Of a DNA stretch of 38,179 nucleotides, positions 1-8,180 are shown in pieces. Numbering within the stretch: the stretch's first letter is position 1; each line of letters opens with the position of its first letter. The stretch covers positions 1-38,179 of the forward strand of contig JAJPIP010000010.1 of assembly GCA_021324655.1 (NCBI GenBank). The letters run 5' to 3'. The position numbers and the translations under genes were made by a program. The notes below the pieces were generated by a model, which was given only the letters and a program-made list of their open reading frames with translations, did not search any database and was not told where the DNA came from. The stretch comes from Pseudomonadota bacterium (GTDB lineage: Bacteria > Chloroflexota > UBA5177).

Positions 1-242
1 ACCGGCTCGTCCTCTGCTGCCATGGCGGGCATACCAGAGGCGGGCCTGCATTCAGGCATGGAGGCAGGCTCGCATTCCGCTGCGGAGACGGACCTGCCTT
101 CAGATGGAGGGCGGGACCGTGGAGCGTAGCGACGCAGTGTCCCGCCGCCCTGCCCCCTCGCGCCCAAGAACCTGATGATCTCCCCCCACGAGACGAAGGC
201 GGCGGAGCAGCGTCCCGGCTTCGCCCAACGCCTCGGAACGAC

Positions 243-437
243 TCACGCCGTCGCGCCACGCGGCATCCCATCGTGGTCGTCATCCGCCGGCACCACAGCC
301 TCGAGCCCACCGTGCCGCGGCACGTACGGACAGTTGCGGCAGCCATTGCCACAACAGTAGCCACGCGCGATCAGAAAGGCAGTGGTGAGGGCCCCATCCT
401 CATCGAAGATATCGTCATCTATGTCGAGCGATTCCAT
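243..437 (-). CDS. Small cysteine-rich DUF5522-like protein
   Basis: Encodes a 64-residue protein with an acidic N-terminus and a cysteine cluster at residues 25-38, RGYCCGNGCRNCPY. This motif is typical of the short DUF5522-type bacterial proteins, whose role is unknown; the four cysteines (28, 29, 33, 36) suggest a metal or Fe-S site, which is inference. The frame is open much further upstream, but the upstream part overlaps the divergent secreted protein gene and looks non-coding, so the ATG at 437 just before the acidic stretch was chosen. No strong ribosome binding site is visible. Bases 1-242 downstream of it hold no gene that I can support. Confidence 0.6.
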   Translation of the reverse strand: MESLDIDDDIFDEDGALTTAFLIARGYCCGNGCRNCPYVPRHGGLEAVVPADDDHDGMPRGATA

Positions 438-567
438 ATGATCTATTGTTTTCCAACAGGATTGTTGTCGCAATCGATCCTCAATCCGGATCTGACAGCC
501 ATGGTATCTCCGTCGGGCCATTGATGACATTGGTGCCCGATGATCATCTCGGCAGAGGCATCCCATA

Positions 568-2082
568 ATGCACCGCAGGCTCCTCGCTCTTCTCCTGCTC
601 GCGCCGGCACTGCTGGATGCGCCGTCTCCAGGCGCGGTGGCAGACGGAGGCGCCGTTACCATGCCTCTCGTCCAGGTCTCGGGACCTGACCCCTACGCCG
701 CCTGTCCGCCGGGTTCATCCAGGAACGGCGCCGAGTATCCAGATTCGGCCGTCGAGCCACAGATCGCGATCGATCCTGCCACCATCGGCACCGATCATGT
801 CCATCTCGTTGGGGTGTGGCAGCAAGATCGATGGAACGACGGGGGAGCACAGGGGATTGCCGGCGCTGTCTCCTTTGACGGGGGTGCCACCTGGCACGAG
901 ATCGCTCTGCCCTTCTCACGCTGTGCTGCGAACGGCGCTGCCTTCACCCGGGCGAGCGATCCCTGGGTCGCGATCGGTCCCGATGGCGTCGTCTATGCCT
1001 CAGCCGTTGCCGTGAGCGCGAGTCCTGATGTGGGGGGAGCAGATGCAGCCGGGGTACTGGTCGCCGTCTCGCACGATGGCGGGCTCACCTGGTCGGCGGC
1101 CCGCCTCCTGCCGGAGTCCACATCCGGTGGTGATGGGGCGCGCATCGTCACCGATCCACGCCGGCCTGGGACGGCCTACGCCGTCTGGCCCAGTTTCAAC
1201 CTGAGCACGTCCGGAACCGTCATCGTCCTGAACCAAACGACCGACGGGGGTGATCACTGGTCGGCGCCACGGATTGTGCGCCCCATATGGCTGGGCAAGA
1301 ACACCGGGATCGGGGCGAATCTCCTCGTTGATCCGCGTACCGGCGCCCTCTACCTCGACACGGTGACAGTCCGGGATAAGCCGCCGAAACGCACCTGCCA
1401 TGTGGTGAAGGACAAACACCATCCCCGAGGACGGCGCCGCTGCCGCACGACCCGCTACCCCTGGTATGACACTAAGATCACGAGAGGCGTGACGACGTCG
1501 ACGGACGGTGGGATCAGCTGGCGGAGACCGGTGACGGGCGTCCGGGAAATACAACCGCATGTGATCCCCGAAACCGTCCGGGCGGCGGGGCTGACCGACA
1601 CTGCCATCGACCCACGAAGCGGACGGCTGTACATGGTGTGGGTCGACGGCCGCTTCGGCCACGGCCTCCAGGGGCTGGCCGTCAGCAGTTCGGGTGATGG
1701 CGGACGGACCTGGACCCGTCCCGTTGCGGCCGCTGCCCCCTCCGGTGAACTGGCTTTCGACCCGTCCATCCGGGTGAACTCCTCCGGAGATGTCGGGGTG
1801 ACCTATGACACGATCCCCCTGGGGGCATCACCTGCTGCCAGTGCCGCTGTCTGGTTCACCGTGTCGATGGATCAAGGGGCGCACTTCACCCCCGCTGAAG
1901 AGCTTGCCGGACCGTTCAGCATTGCCACCGCTCCCCGGGCCGGCTCATACGCCTTTGTGGGTGACTATCAGGGCCTCACGGCCGGAGATGCCTTCTATCC
2001 CTTCTTCGTCACGACGGCGAGCGGTCACGCCGCGGTCTACTCGGCAGCAATTCGGGTGTCGTCAGCCTCCGCAACGCCATAG
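568..2082 (+). CDS. Secreted Asp-box (BNR/sialidase-fold) repeat protein
   Basis: Encodes 504 residues. A hydrophobic N-terminal signal peptide (about residues 1-25) indicates export. Five Asp-box motifs of the form SxDGGxTW are visible: SFDGGATW (102-109), SHDGGLTW (168-175), TTDGGDHW (224-231), STDGGISW (311-318) and SGDGGRTW (375-382). They mark a beta-propeller of the sialidase/BNR fold. Such folds occur in sialidases, other glycosidases and non-enzymatic exo-proteins. I could not identify the full catalytic set (arginine triad, Tyr/Glu pair), so the activity stays open. A basic linker rich in K, R and H lies at 271-296. The start is supported by AGAGG nine bases upstream. The gene stands alone, between the divergent DUF5522-like gene and a repeat-rich spacer. 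Confidence 0.8.
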   Translation: MHRRLLALLLLAPALLDAPSPGAVADGGAVTMPLVQVSGPDPYAACPPGSSRNGAEYPDSAVEPQIAIDPATIGTDHVHLVGVWQQDRWNDGGAQGIAGAVSFDGGATWHEIALPFSRCAANGAAFTRASDPWVAIGPDGVVYASAVAVSASPDVGGADAAGVLVAVSHDGGLTWSAARLLPESTSGGDGARIVTDPRRPGTAYAVWPSFNLSTSGTVIVLNQTTDGGDHWSAPRIVRPIWLGKNTGIGANLLVDPRTGALYLDTVTVRDKPPKRTCHVVKDKHHPRGRRRCRTTRYPWYDTKITRGVTTSTDGGISWRRPVTGVREIQPHVIPETVRAAGLTDTAIDPRSGRLYMVWVDGRFGHGLQGLAVSSSGDGGRTWTRPVAAAAPSGELAFDPSIRVNSSGDVGVTYDTIPLGASPAASAAVWFTVSMDQGAHFTPAEELAGPFSIATAPRAGSYAFVGDYQGLTAGDAFYPFFVTTASGHAAVYSAAIRVSSASATP

Positions 2083-2138
2083 CTGGGCTGAGCCCAAAGC
2101 CGCAATAGAGGGATTCCGGGCTATTTCCCTTCTCGCGT

Positions 2139-2156
2139 CCGCCGACCGAGCGGCGG
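2139..2156. terminator. GC-rich hairpin after the Asp-box gene
   Basis: CCGCCG and CGGCGG pair around a six-base loop about 55 bases after the stop codon. There is no T-tract, so it is only a possible terminator or mRNA-end hairpin. Confidence 0.3.
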
Positions 2157-2163
2157 GAGAGCG

Positions 2164-2220
2164 TGTAGGCGCAGGGCTTGTCCCTGCCCGAGACACGCAG
2201 GGACAAGCCCTGCGCCTACA
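2164..2220. repeat. Perfect 24-bp inverted repeat (hairpin element)
   Basis: The left arm (2164-2187, starting TGTAGGCGCAGGGC) and right arm (2197-2220, ending GCCCTGCGCCTACA) are perfect reverse complements with a nine-base loop. It lies between the end of the Asp-box gene and the convergent valS. As RNA it would fold from either strand, so it may end both transcripts, although there is no U-tract. Perfect arms of this length suggest a recently inserted REP-like or MITE-like unit. Confidence 0.85.
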
Positions 2221-2349
2221 TAAACGGACGAGCCCTGTGCCGACATAGAGGGATGAGCCGGCGCCTACATAAACGGATGAGCCGGTGGCTACACACCGTA
2301 GCGGATGGTCCGGTGCCTATAGTCCCTACCAGATGAGCCGGCGTCTACA
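2221..2349 (+). repeat. Five degenerate tandem repeats of 24-28 bp
   Basis: Units at 2221-2245, 2246-2269, 2270-2293, 2294-2321 and 2322-2349 share a core close to GGATGAGCCGGCGCCTACA. The array starts directly at the right arm of the neighbouring hairpin, whose end GCGCCTACA resembles the unit end. It runs across the valS stop codon (cta at 2345-2347), so the last unit supplies the end of valS. Confidence 0.7.
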
Positions 2350-4759
2350 GCCCCTCCCCTTCAGGCTCGCCGACAGTGACCTTGAAGACATCGCCCGCGT
2401 GCACATGGATCTCCCGCGCACGGGTGACGCTTAGCAGGTCATCCTCCGCGTCGCGGAGTGCCTGGGCCATCCCATCGTGGGTCACCGTCACGTCCACCCG
2501 TGGGATCTCCGCTCCCAGCGACAGCGCGTGCTCGCTTTTGTAGCGGCGCACGGCACTCGCCACGGCGACGAGGGTGTCACCGACCTCGGCCGCGGCTTGG
2601 TCAATCAGGGCGATCTGCGGTTGGGGCCAGGGGGTGACGTGAAGGGAGACGGGCCCCTCCGCGTCCCGGAAGAGGGTGCGGTAGATCTCATCGGTGACGT
2701 ACGGCATGATCGGGGCGAAGAGCTTGAGGGTGGTCAGCAGGACGGTGTAGAGCGTGTAGAGCGCGCCCGCGTGGAGCGGCGCGTCGGCATCGTAGAGGCG
2801 GCGCTTGGTCATCTCGAGATAGTTGTCCGCCAGGTCGCGCCAGAAGAAGATCTCGGCGTCGTTCTTGGCGAGCGAGTACTCGTAGCCCTCGAAAGCGGAC
2901 GTCGCCCGCTCGACGAGTCGCTGCAGGGCATCGAGGATCCACCGGTCGGCGGGGGAGAGCGCCGGCGGTTCGGCGGGCGGCGCGTAGCCCTGCAGGAAGC
3001 GGGAGGCGAGGTTGGCGACGTTGGAGAGCTTGGTGGCCAGCTTCGCGCCGGCGGCGATCTTCTCCTCGCTGATAATGGCGTCCTTGCCCAGACTGGTGCT
3101 GGCCGCCCAGTAGCGCACCGCGTCCGCCGAGTAGCGCTGCAGCATCTCCATCGGCGCCATGGGGCCGCCGCCTTTGCTCTTGCTGATCTTCGCCGCCCCG
3201 GAGGGCGCCAACCCCCAGCCGGAGATCATGATGTCCCGCCAGGGCAGCTCGCCGAAGTGATACTGCGATTGGACGATGGTGTAGAAGGCCCAGGTGCGGA
3301 TGATCTCGTAGGCCTGCGGACGCAACGACATGGGGAAGAGGCGGTGATACAGCGCCGGATCCTCGAGCCAACGTGAGACGATCTGCGGTGAGAGGGATGA
3401 TGTCGCCCAGGTGTCCATGACGTCCGTCTCGGGGACGATCTCGCCGGAGCCACACTCGCAATGCTGTGGCGGCTGGTCCACGGTGGGATCGACCGGCAGC
3501 TGCTCAGGCGTCGCCAGAATCGGCTCGCCGCAGCCGGAGCAATACCAGACCGGGAAGGGCACGCCGTAGTAGCGCTGCCGCGAGATGAGCCAGTCCCAGC
3601 GCAGTCCCTGCACCCACTCGCTGTAGCGCGTCTCCATGCCCTCCGGGAACCAGCGCACGTCATGGCCGGCCCGCAGCAGCTCCTCCTTGCGATCGAGCAG
3701 CTTGATGAACCACTGGCGCGTCACCACGTATTCCACCGGCGTGCCGCAGCGCTCGTGCACGCGCACGGCATGCTCGATTGGGCGCCGTCCCCGAATCGCT
3801 CCTTGCTCGTCCAGAGTGGCGATCGTCCCCTGCCGCGCCTCGCCGACTGTTTCCCCGCTGAAGGGCCCCTCCGTAAGCCGTCCGGTCCGGTCGATCACCT
3901 GCCGCAGCGGCAACCGATGCGCGTACCACCACTCGATATCGGTGGTGTCGCCGAAGGTGCAGCACATCACGGCGCCGGTTCCCTTCTCCGGCTCGGCGTT
4001 GACATCGGCCAGGACGGGCACCGCGCGATCCGACAGCGGCACACCCACCTCCTGCCCGATCAGGTCACGATAACGCGCGTCCTCCGGATGGACGAAGACG
4101 GCGACGCAGGCCGGCAGCAGCTCAGGGCGTGTGGTGGCGATCTCCAGCGGAGCCGCACCGTCGCGCTCAAAGGGGATGGTGACGAACTCGCTCGGCTTGA
4201 CGGCGTCATCGATCTCGGCCTGGGCGATCGCCGTGCGGCACTCCGGACACCACGTGACCGGCGCTTCGCTCCGGTAGGCTCGCTCGTGGCGAACGAGATC
4301 GATGAACGCCATCTGCGCCACCTTGCGGGCCGGGACGTCGATCGTGCTGTAGACGTAGCGCCAGTCGATGGAGAGGCCGAGGCGCTGCCAGAGAGAACGG
4401 TATTCCCCGGCCATCTCACGGCTGATCCGGAGGCAGGCGGCAATGAAGGCCTCGCGTCCCATCTCCTCCGCCGTCTTCCCCAGCTCACGCTCCACCAGCC
4501 GCTCGGTCGGCAGGCCGTTGTCGTCGAATCCCATCGGATAAAAGACGTTCTCGCCGCGCATGCGGCGAAAGCGGGCGATGAAGTCGGTATGGCTGTAGGA
4601 ATAGACGTTGCCGAGATGGAGGTGACCGGAGACGGAGGGCGGCGGGGTATCGATGGAGTAGATCGGAGCGTCGGAGTCCGGATCGAACCGGTAGATGCCG
4701 GCCTGCTCCCAGATCTCACCCAGCGCCGTTTCGACGGACTGTGGATCGTAGCGCGCCAT
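2345..4759 (-). CDS. valS: Valyl-tRNA synthetase
   Basis: Class I aminoacyl-tRNA synthetase charging tRNA-Val with valine in the cytoplasm. The HIGH-type motif is in HLHLGN (residues 46-51) and the KMSKS-type motif is KISKSKG (524-530). Cysteine pairs in TWCPECR and WYCSGCG, plus HCECG, suggest zinc sites. The editing domain lies between the two motifs, and the anticodon-binding domain takes up about the last 250 residues. At 804 residues it ends without the C-terminal coiled coil of typical bacterial ValS, and the text around HIGH resembles the archaeal/rickettsial type. Start: the ATG at 4759 opens MARYDPQSVE and sits five bases after a TACGAT -10 box, suggesting a leaderless mRNA. An in-frame ATG at 4822 would overlap the divergent gene and is less likely. 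No T-box precedes it. Confidence 0.95.
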   Translation of the reverse strand: MARYDPQSVETALGEIWEQAGIYRFDPDSDAPIYSIDTPPPSVSGHLHLGNVYSYSHTDFIARFRRMRGENVFYPMGFDDNGLPTERLVERELGKTAEEMGREAFIAACLRISREMAGEYRSLWQRLGLSIDWRYVYSTIDVPARKVAQMAFIDLVRHERAYRSEAPVTWCPECRTAIAQAEIDDAVKPSEFVTIPFERDGAAPLEIATTRPELLPACVAVFVHPEDARYRDLIGQEVGVPLSDRAVPVLADVNAEPEKGTGAVMCCTFGDTTDIEWWYAHRLPLRQVIDRTGRLTEGPFSGETVGEARQGTIATLDEQGAIRGRRPIEHAVRVHERCGTPVEYVVTRQWFIKLLDRKEELLRAGHDVRWFPEGMETRYSEWVQGLRWDWLISRQRYYGVPFPVWYCSGCGEPILATPEQLPVDPTVDQPPQHCECGSGEIVPETDVMDTWATSSLSPQIVSRWLEDPALYHRLFPMSLRPQAYEIIRTWAFYTIVQSQYHFGELPWRDIMISGWGLAPSGAAKISKSKGGGPMAPMEMLQRYSADAVRYWAASTSLGKDAIISEEKIAAGAKLATKLSNVANLASRFLQGYAPPAEPPALSPADRWILDALQRLVERATSAFEGYEYSLAKNDAEIFFWRDLADNYLEMTKRRLYDADAPLHAGALYTLYTVLLTTLKLFAPIMPYVTDEIYRTLFRDAEGPVSLHVTPWPQPQIALIDQAAAEVGDTLVAVASAVRRYKSEHALSLGAEIPRVDVTVTHDGMAQALRDAEDDLLSVTRAREIHVHAGDVFKVTVGEPEGEGL

Positions 4760-4790
4760 GGTCCATCGTACACGGGGCGTATTCTCAAGC
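4760..4790. promoter_or_regulatory. Overlapping divergent leaderless promoters (valS / larA-like)
   Basis: Only 31 bases separate the two start codons. Minus strand: TACGAT (4770-4765) lies five bases before the valS ATG. Plus strand: TATTCT (4780-4785) lies five bases before the ATG at 4791. No Shine-Dalgarno sequence is present for either gene. The two -10 boxes are nine bases apart and overlap functionally, so RNA polymerase could probably occupy only one at a time. No convincing -35 box is seen for either. Confidence 0.5.
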
Positions 4791-6110
4791 ATGGAGTTCT
4801 GTTTCCAGACACCGGACGCCATCCTGCACGATCTGCTGGACGGTGTTCCCTTCCCCCGTATGGCGTGCCTGCGCTACACGCAGCCCACGCCGCCGCCCAT
4901 CTGGGACGTCGGACCGCGCGTCCGGGAGGATCTCCAGCGCTCCGGCATGCTCAGCGGCATTCGCCCCGGCGCACGGATTGCCATTGCCGCCGGCAGCCGG
5001 GGCATCGCGCAACTGCCGGCCATCGTGCACGCGGTCGTCGCCTCGGTGCGGGAAGCCGGCGGCGATCCCTTCATCGTGCCCGCCATGGGCAGCCACGGCG
5101 GCGCGACGGCCGAGGGACAGCGGGAGGTGCTGGCCCACCTGGGCGTGACCGAGGAATCGGCCGGCGCGCCCATCGAATCCTGCATGGAAACGGTGGAGGT
5201 GGGACGGACGCCGGACGGCACGCCGGTCTATGCCGATAAGCCGGCCGCCGCGTCGGACGGCATCATCCTGGTGGTGCGCATCAAGCCGCACACCGCCTTC
5301 CGCGGGGAGTACGAGAGCGGGCTGGCCAAGATGATCGCCATCGGCCTGGGCAAGCAGGTCGGAGCGGCGGCGACTCACGCCCGCGGCTTCGGGGAGATGG
5401 CCCGCATGGTGCCCGCCATGGCCCGTGTCGCGCTGGAGAGACTTCCCATCCTGGGCGGCGTCGCCACTCTCGAGAACGCGCATGATCTCCCCTTCCGCAT
5501 CGCCGCCGTTCCCGCCGATCGCATCATGGCCGAGGAGCCGCGACTGCTGGCCGACGCTCGCACCGCCATGCCGCGTCTCCCCTTCGACCGCCTCGACGTG
5601 CTGGTCATCGACCGCATCGGCAAGAACATCTCGGGCGACGGTGCCGATCCCAACGTCACCGGCCGCTATCCCACCCCTTTCGCTAGCGGCGGTCCGGAGG
5701 TCACCCGCCAGGTTGTCCTTGACCTCGACGACGCCTCGATGGGCAACGCCAATGGCATCGGCACCGCGGACTTCACCACGCTGCGCCTCGCCCGCAAGAT
5801 GGACCTCGCCGCCACCTATCCCAATTCCCTCACCTCCACCGTGCCGGGACCGGTCAAGCTGCCGATGGTCCTGCCCAACGATCGCATGGCCTTCCAGGCC
5901 GCCATCCTCACCTGCCATGCGGTGAATCGCCCGCCGCTGGTGGTCAGGATCAAGGACACCCTGCACCTGGACGAGATGTGGGTGTCGGAAGCGCTGCTGG
6001 CCGAGGTGGACGGCAACGCGGCGGTAGCGGTTGTGGACGGGCCGGCCTGCATCCAATTCGACGAGCGCGGAGACGTGACGGACCTGGCCACGGCGGGCGG
6101 ATATCGGTGA
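4791..6110 (+). CDS. LarA-like (DUF2088) nickel-pincer-family protein
   Basis: Encodes 439 residues of the lactate racemase (LarA/DUF2088) superfamily. LarA uses a nickel pincer cofactor attached to a lysine, with catalytic histidines. Plausible equivalents are H102 (SHGGATAEGQ), H167 (IKPHTAF), K180 (SGLAKM) and H196 (ATHARG); the K-to-H spacing of 16 matches K184/H200 of LarA as I recall it. The substrate is unknown, because most homologues act on hydroxyacids other than lactate. No larB, larC or larE cofactor gene is in the window. The start at ATG 4791 was preferred over an in-frame ATG at 4758 because it follows a TATTCT -10 box by five bases and the protein homology appears to begin there. 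It is divergent from valS. Confidence 0.75.
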   Translation: MEFCFQTPDAILHDLLDGVPFPRMACLRYTQPTPPPIWDVGPRVREDLQRSGMLSGIRPGARIAIAAGSRGIAQLPAIVHAVVASVREAGGDPFIVPAMGSHGGATAEGQREVLAHLGVTEESAGAPIESCMETVEVGRTPDGTPVYADKPAAASDGIILVVRIKPHTAFRGEYESGLAKMIAIGLGKQVGAAATHARGFGEMARMVPAMARVALERLPILGGVATLENAHDLPFRIAAVPADRIMAEEPRLLADARTAMPRLPFDRLDVLVIDRIGKNISGDGADPNVTGRYPTPFASGGPEVTRQVVLDLDDASMGNANGIGTADFTTLRLARKMDLAATYPNSLTSTVPGPVKLPMVLPNDRMAFQAAILTCHAVNRPPLVVRIKDTLHLDEMWVSEALLAEVDGNAAVAVVDGPACIQFDERGDVTDLATAGGYR

Positions 6111-6205
6111 TGTTCCATCGTGCGGTCGCCGCGACGGCGTAGGGAGAGACAACCTCCGCTCCATGGTCTTGGGTCGCCCCCATTCACCCTGCGTCCCGTC
6201 AGGCG

Positions 6206-6287
6206 GGTTCCGGATCACCGTCATGCCGATGGAGCGCAGTGCCGTCTGACCCTGCGTGCTCGGCCACCAGGGTCCGGCTCTCACCGG
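6206..6287. repeat. Short inverted repeat in the larA-like/sufS spacer
   Basis: GGTTCCGG (about 6206-6213) and CCGGAACC (about 6280-6287) are reverse complements 66 bases apart in the 246-base spacer. Nothing else in the spacer looks coding. Its role is unclear. Confidence 0.3.
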
Positions 6288-6324
6288 AACCTCTGACGTC
6301 CGCTCTCACCCTCTCGCCGTCTGC

Positions 6325-6353
6325 ATGACGGACACCGTCAGTACTGCGATAAT
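6325..6353 (+). promoter_or_regulatory. sufS promoter, probably leaderless
   Basis: A -35-like ATGACG (6325-6330) is followed after 17 bases by GATAAT (6348-6353), which has an upstream TGC extension. The second ATG of sufS (6360) starts six bases after the -10, where transcription should begin, and no Shine-Dalgarno sequence exists. Confidence 0.55.
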
Positions 6354-6359
6354 CGGATG

Positions 6360-7586
6360 ATGACAACTGATCTTGCTTCCCCGCTGGATGTCGCGGCGAT
6401 TCGCCGGGATTTTCCCATCCTCTCCGGCGCGACCCGGCTGATCTATCTCGACAGCGCCGCCACCTCGCAGAAGCCGCGCCCGGTGATCGAGCGCCTGGCC
6501 CGCTACTACGAAACCCAGAACGCCAACGTCCACCGCGGCGTCTATCGCCTGGCCGAAGAGGCAACCGCCGCGTACGAAGAGGCGCGCGCCACGCTGGCCC
6601 GCTTTATCGGTGCCCGGCCCGAGGAGACGATCTTCGTGCGCAACGCCACCGAGGGCATCAATCTCGTCGCCAACACCTGGGGTGCAGCCAATATCGGCGA
6701 GGGCGACGTCATCGTCCTCACCGAGATGGAGCATCACAGCAATCTCATTCCCTGGCAACTGCTGGCCGAGCGGACGGGAGCGCAGCTCCGCTATATCGGC
6801 CTGACGCCGGATGGCCGGCTGCAACCCGACGCTCTAGAGGAGATCCTCGCCGGCGGGCGCGTCAAGCTGGTCGCGACCACCTACGTCTCCAACGTGCTGG
6901 GGACCGTCAATCCCATCGCCGACATGAGCCGCGCCGCCCATGCCGCCGGTGCGCGCATCCTGGTCGACGCGGCGCAGGCAGCGCCGCACTTCCCGCTCGA
7001 CGTGCGACGGCTCGACGTGGACTTCCTCGCCTTGACCGGGCACAAGATGCTCGGACCGATGGGGATCGGCGTGCTGTACGGGCGGCAGGAGATCCTGGAC
7101 GCGATGCCGCCGTTTCTGGGCGGCGGCGAGATGATCCGCCGCGTGGGGCGCGAGCACTCGACCTGGAACGACCTCCCCTGGAAATTCGAGGCGGGGACGC
7201 CCAATGTCGAAGGCGCGGTGGGCCTGGCGGAAGCCGTGCGCTACCTGGAGAGCGTCGGCCTGGAGGCTATCGCCGCCCACGACCGGCGGCTCGCCGCCTA
7301 CGCGCTCTCCCGCCTCCGCGAGATCCCGGGGCTCATCGCCTACGGTCCGGAGGAGCGCGGCGCTCTGGTCGCCTTCACGTTGCCCGACATCCACCCCCAC
7401 GATCTGGCGTCGCTGCTCGACGAGCGCGACATCGCGGTCCGCGCCGGCCACCACTGTGCGCAATTGCTGCACGAGCGTCTGGATGTCCCGGCGACGACAC
7501 GCGCCAGCTTCTACCTGTACAACGACGAGCGCGACGTCGACACCCTGGTCCAGGGCATCGGGCACGCCCGCGAGGTCATGGAATGA
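6360..7586 (+). CDS. sufS: Cysteine desulfurase SufS
   Basis: PLP-dependent group II cysteine desulfurase that takes sulfur from L-cysteine to supply Fe-S cluster assembly in the cytoplasm. The PLP lysine is in TGHKMLGPMG (about residue 229) and the persulfide cysteine in RAGHHCAQ (about 367). EMEHHSN and the usual fold-type I segments are present. Its length of 408 residues is normal. Two adjacent ATGs (6357, 6360) are possible; the second was taken because it lies six bases after the GATAAT -10 box, as expected for a leaderless mRNA. Its last codons overlap the ATG of sufU by four bases, so the two are co-translated. The scaffold genes sufB, sufC and sufD are not here. Confidence 0.95.
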   Translation: MTTDLASPLDVAAIRRDFPILSGATRLIYLDSAATSQKPRPVIERLARYYETQNANVHRGVYRLAEEATAAYEEARATLARFIGARPEETIFVRNATEGINLVANTWGAANIGEGDVIVLTEMEHHSNLIPWQLLAERTGAQLRYIGLTPDGRLQPDALEEILAGGRVKLVATTYVSNVLGTVNPIADMSRAAHAAGARILVDAAQAAPHFPLDVRRLDVDFLALTGHKMLGPMGIGVLYGRQEILDAMPPFLGGGEMIRRVGREHSTWNDLPWKFEAGTPNVEGAVGLAEAVRYLESVGLEAIAAHDRRLAAYALSRLREIPGLIAYGPEERGALVAFTLPDIHPHDLASLLDERDIAVRAGHHCAQLLHERLDVPATTRASFYLYNDERDVDTLVQGIGHAREVME

Positions 7587-7957
7587 GCACCCTCTATACG
7601 GAGATCATCCAGGATGCCTACAAGCATCCTGCCCACCGCGGCGATCTGCCGGATCACTCCCATAGCTTCGAGGACGAGAACCCTCTGTGCGGCGACGTGC
7701 TGCGCATGGAGCTGCAGGTCGACGGCGACCGAGTCCGGAGCGCGCGTTTCAGCGGGCGCGGCTGTGCCATCAGCCAGGCCTCGGCCGAGCTGCTGCTCGA
7801 TCGCGTCGAGGGCCGTGCCGTGGCCGATGCCCTGGCGCTGGAGAAGGATGATGTCCTGGAAGAGCTCGGGATTCCGGAGATCAGTCCGGCCCGCCTCAAG
7901 TGCGCCCTCCTGGCCCTGAAAGTGCTCAAAGGGGCTCTGTACGGACTGAAGGCGTAG
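7583..7957 (+). CDS. sufU: SufU sulfur-transfer protein
   Basis: A 124-residue SufU/IscU-type protein that takes the persulfide from SufS. The three conserved cysteines are visible: C36 in NPLCGD, C61 in GRGCAISQAS and C107 in RLKCALL, with D38 as the likely fourth zinc ligand. The insertion between the second and third cysteines is typical of zinc-containing SufU rather than scaffold IscU. The ATG overlaps the sufS stop (ATGA), which supports an operon and direct partnership. Confidence 0.93.
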   Translation: MSTLYTEIIQDAYKHPAHRGDLPDHSHSFEDENPLCGDVLRMELQVDGDRVRSARFSGRGCAISQASAELLLDRVEGRAVADALALEKDDVLEELGIPEISPARLKCALLALKVLKGALYGLKA

Positions 7958-7994
7958 CCTCTATCATCGGGTGAACGCCCCAAGGGAGGGAACG

Positions 7995-8174
7995 GTGCAG
8001 ACGCAGCCGGACTCGGCAGCAGTCACGGAAGAGACGGACGCGGCGAGCGCGCCACCGGCACGCAACGAGCCCGATGAGCTCCGCATGCTCCTCATCGGCA
8101 TGACGCTCGGTCTGACAATCGGCGGCTTCTTTCTGATCTACGTCGTCCTCGCCGCTGCCGGGCTCTTGCGCTAA
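7995..8174 (+). CDS. Small single-pass membrane protein, unrecognised
   Basis: Encodes 59 residues: an acidic, Ala/Pro-rich N-terminal half and one transmembrane segment (about residues 33-57, GMTLGLTIGGFFLIYVVLAA). I do not recognise the family. An in-frame GTG at 7971 would give eight more residues, but AAGGGAGG just upstream of the GTG at 7995 favours the later start. It lies 37 bases after sufU and may be read through from it; it converges on the phosphoesterase gene, leaving six bases between stops. Confidence 0.5.
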   Translation: MQTQPDSAAVTEETDAASAPPARNEPDELRMLLIGMTLGLTIGGFFLIYVVLAAAGLLR

Positions 8175-8180
8175 CCCCCG

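Noticed and set aside
3461-5239. 592-codon plus-strand frame opposite valS and overlapping the larA-like gene
   Set aside because: It lies antisense to valS motifs, has low-complexity composition and no family resemblance.
4785-6284. 499-codon minus-strand frame opposite the larA-like gene
   Set aside because: Histidine/glycine-rich shadow of a real gene with conserved active-site residues on the other strand.
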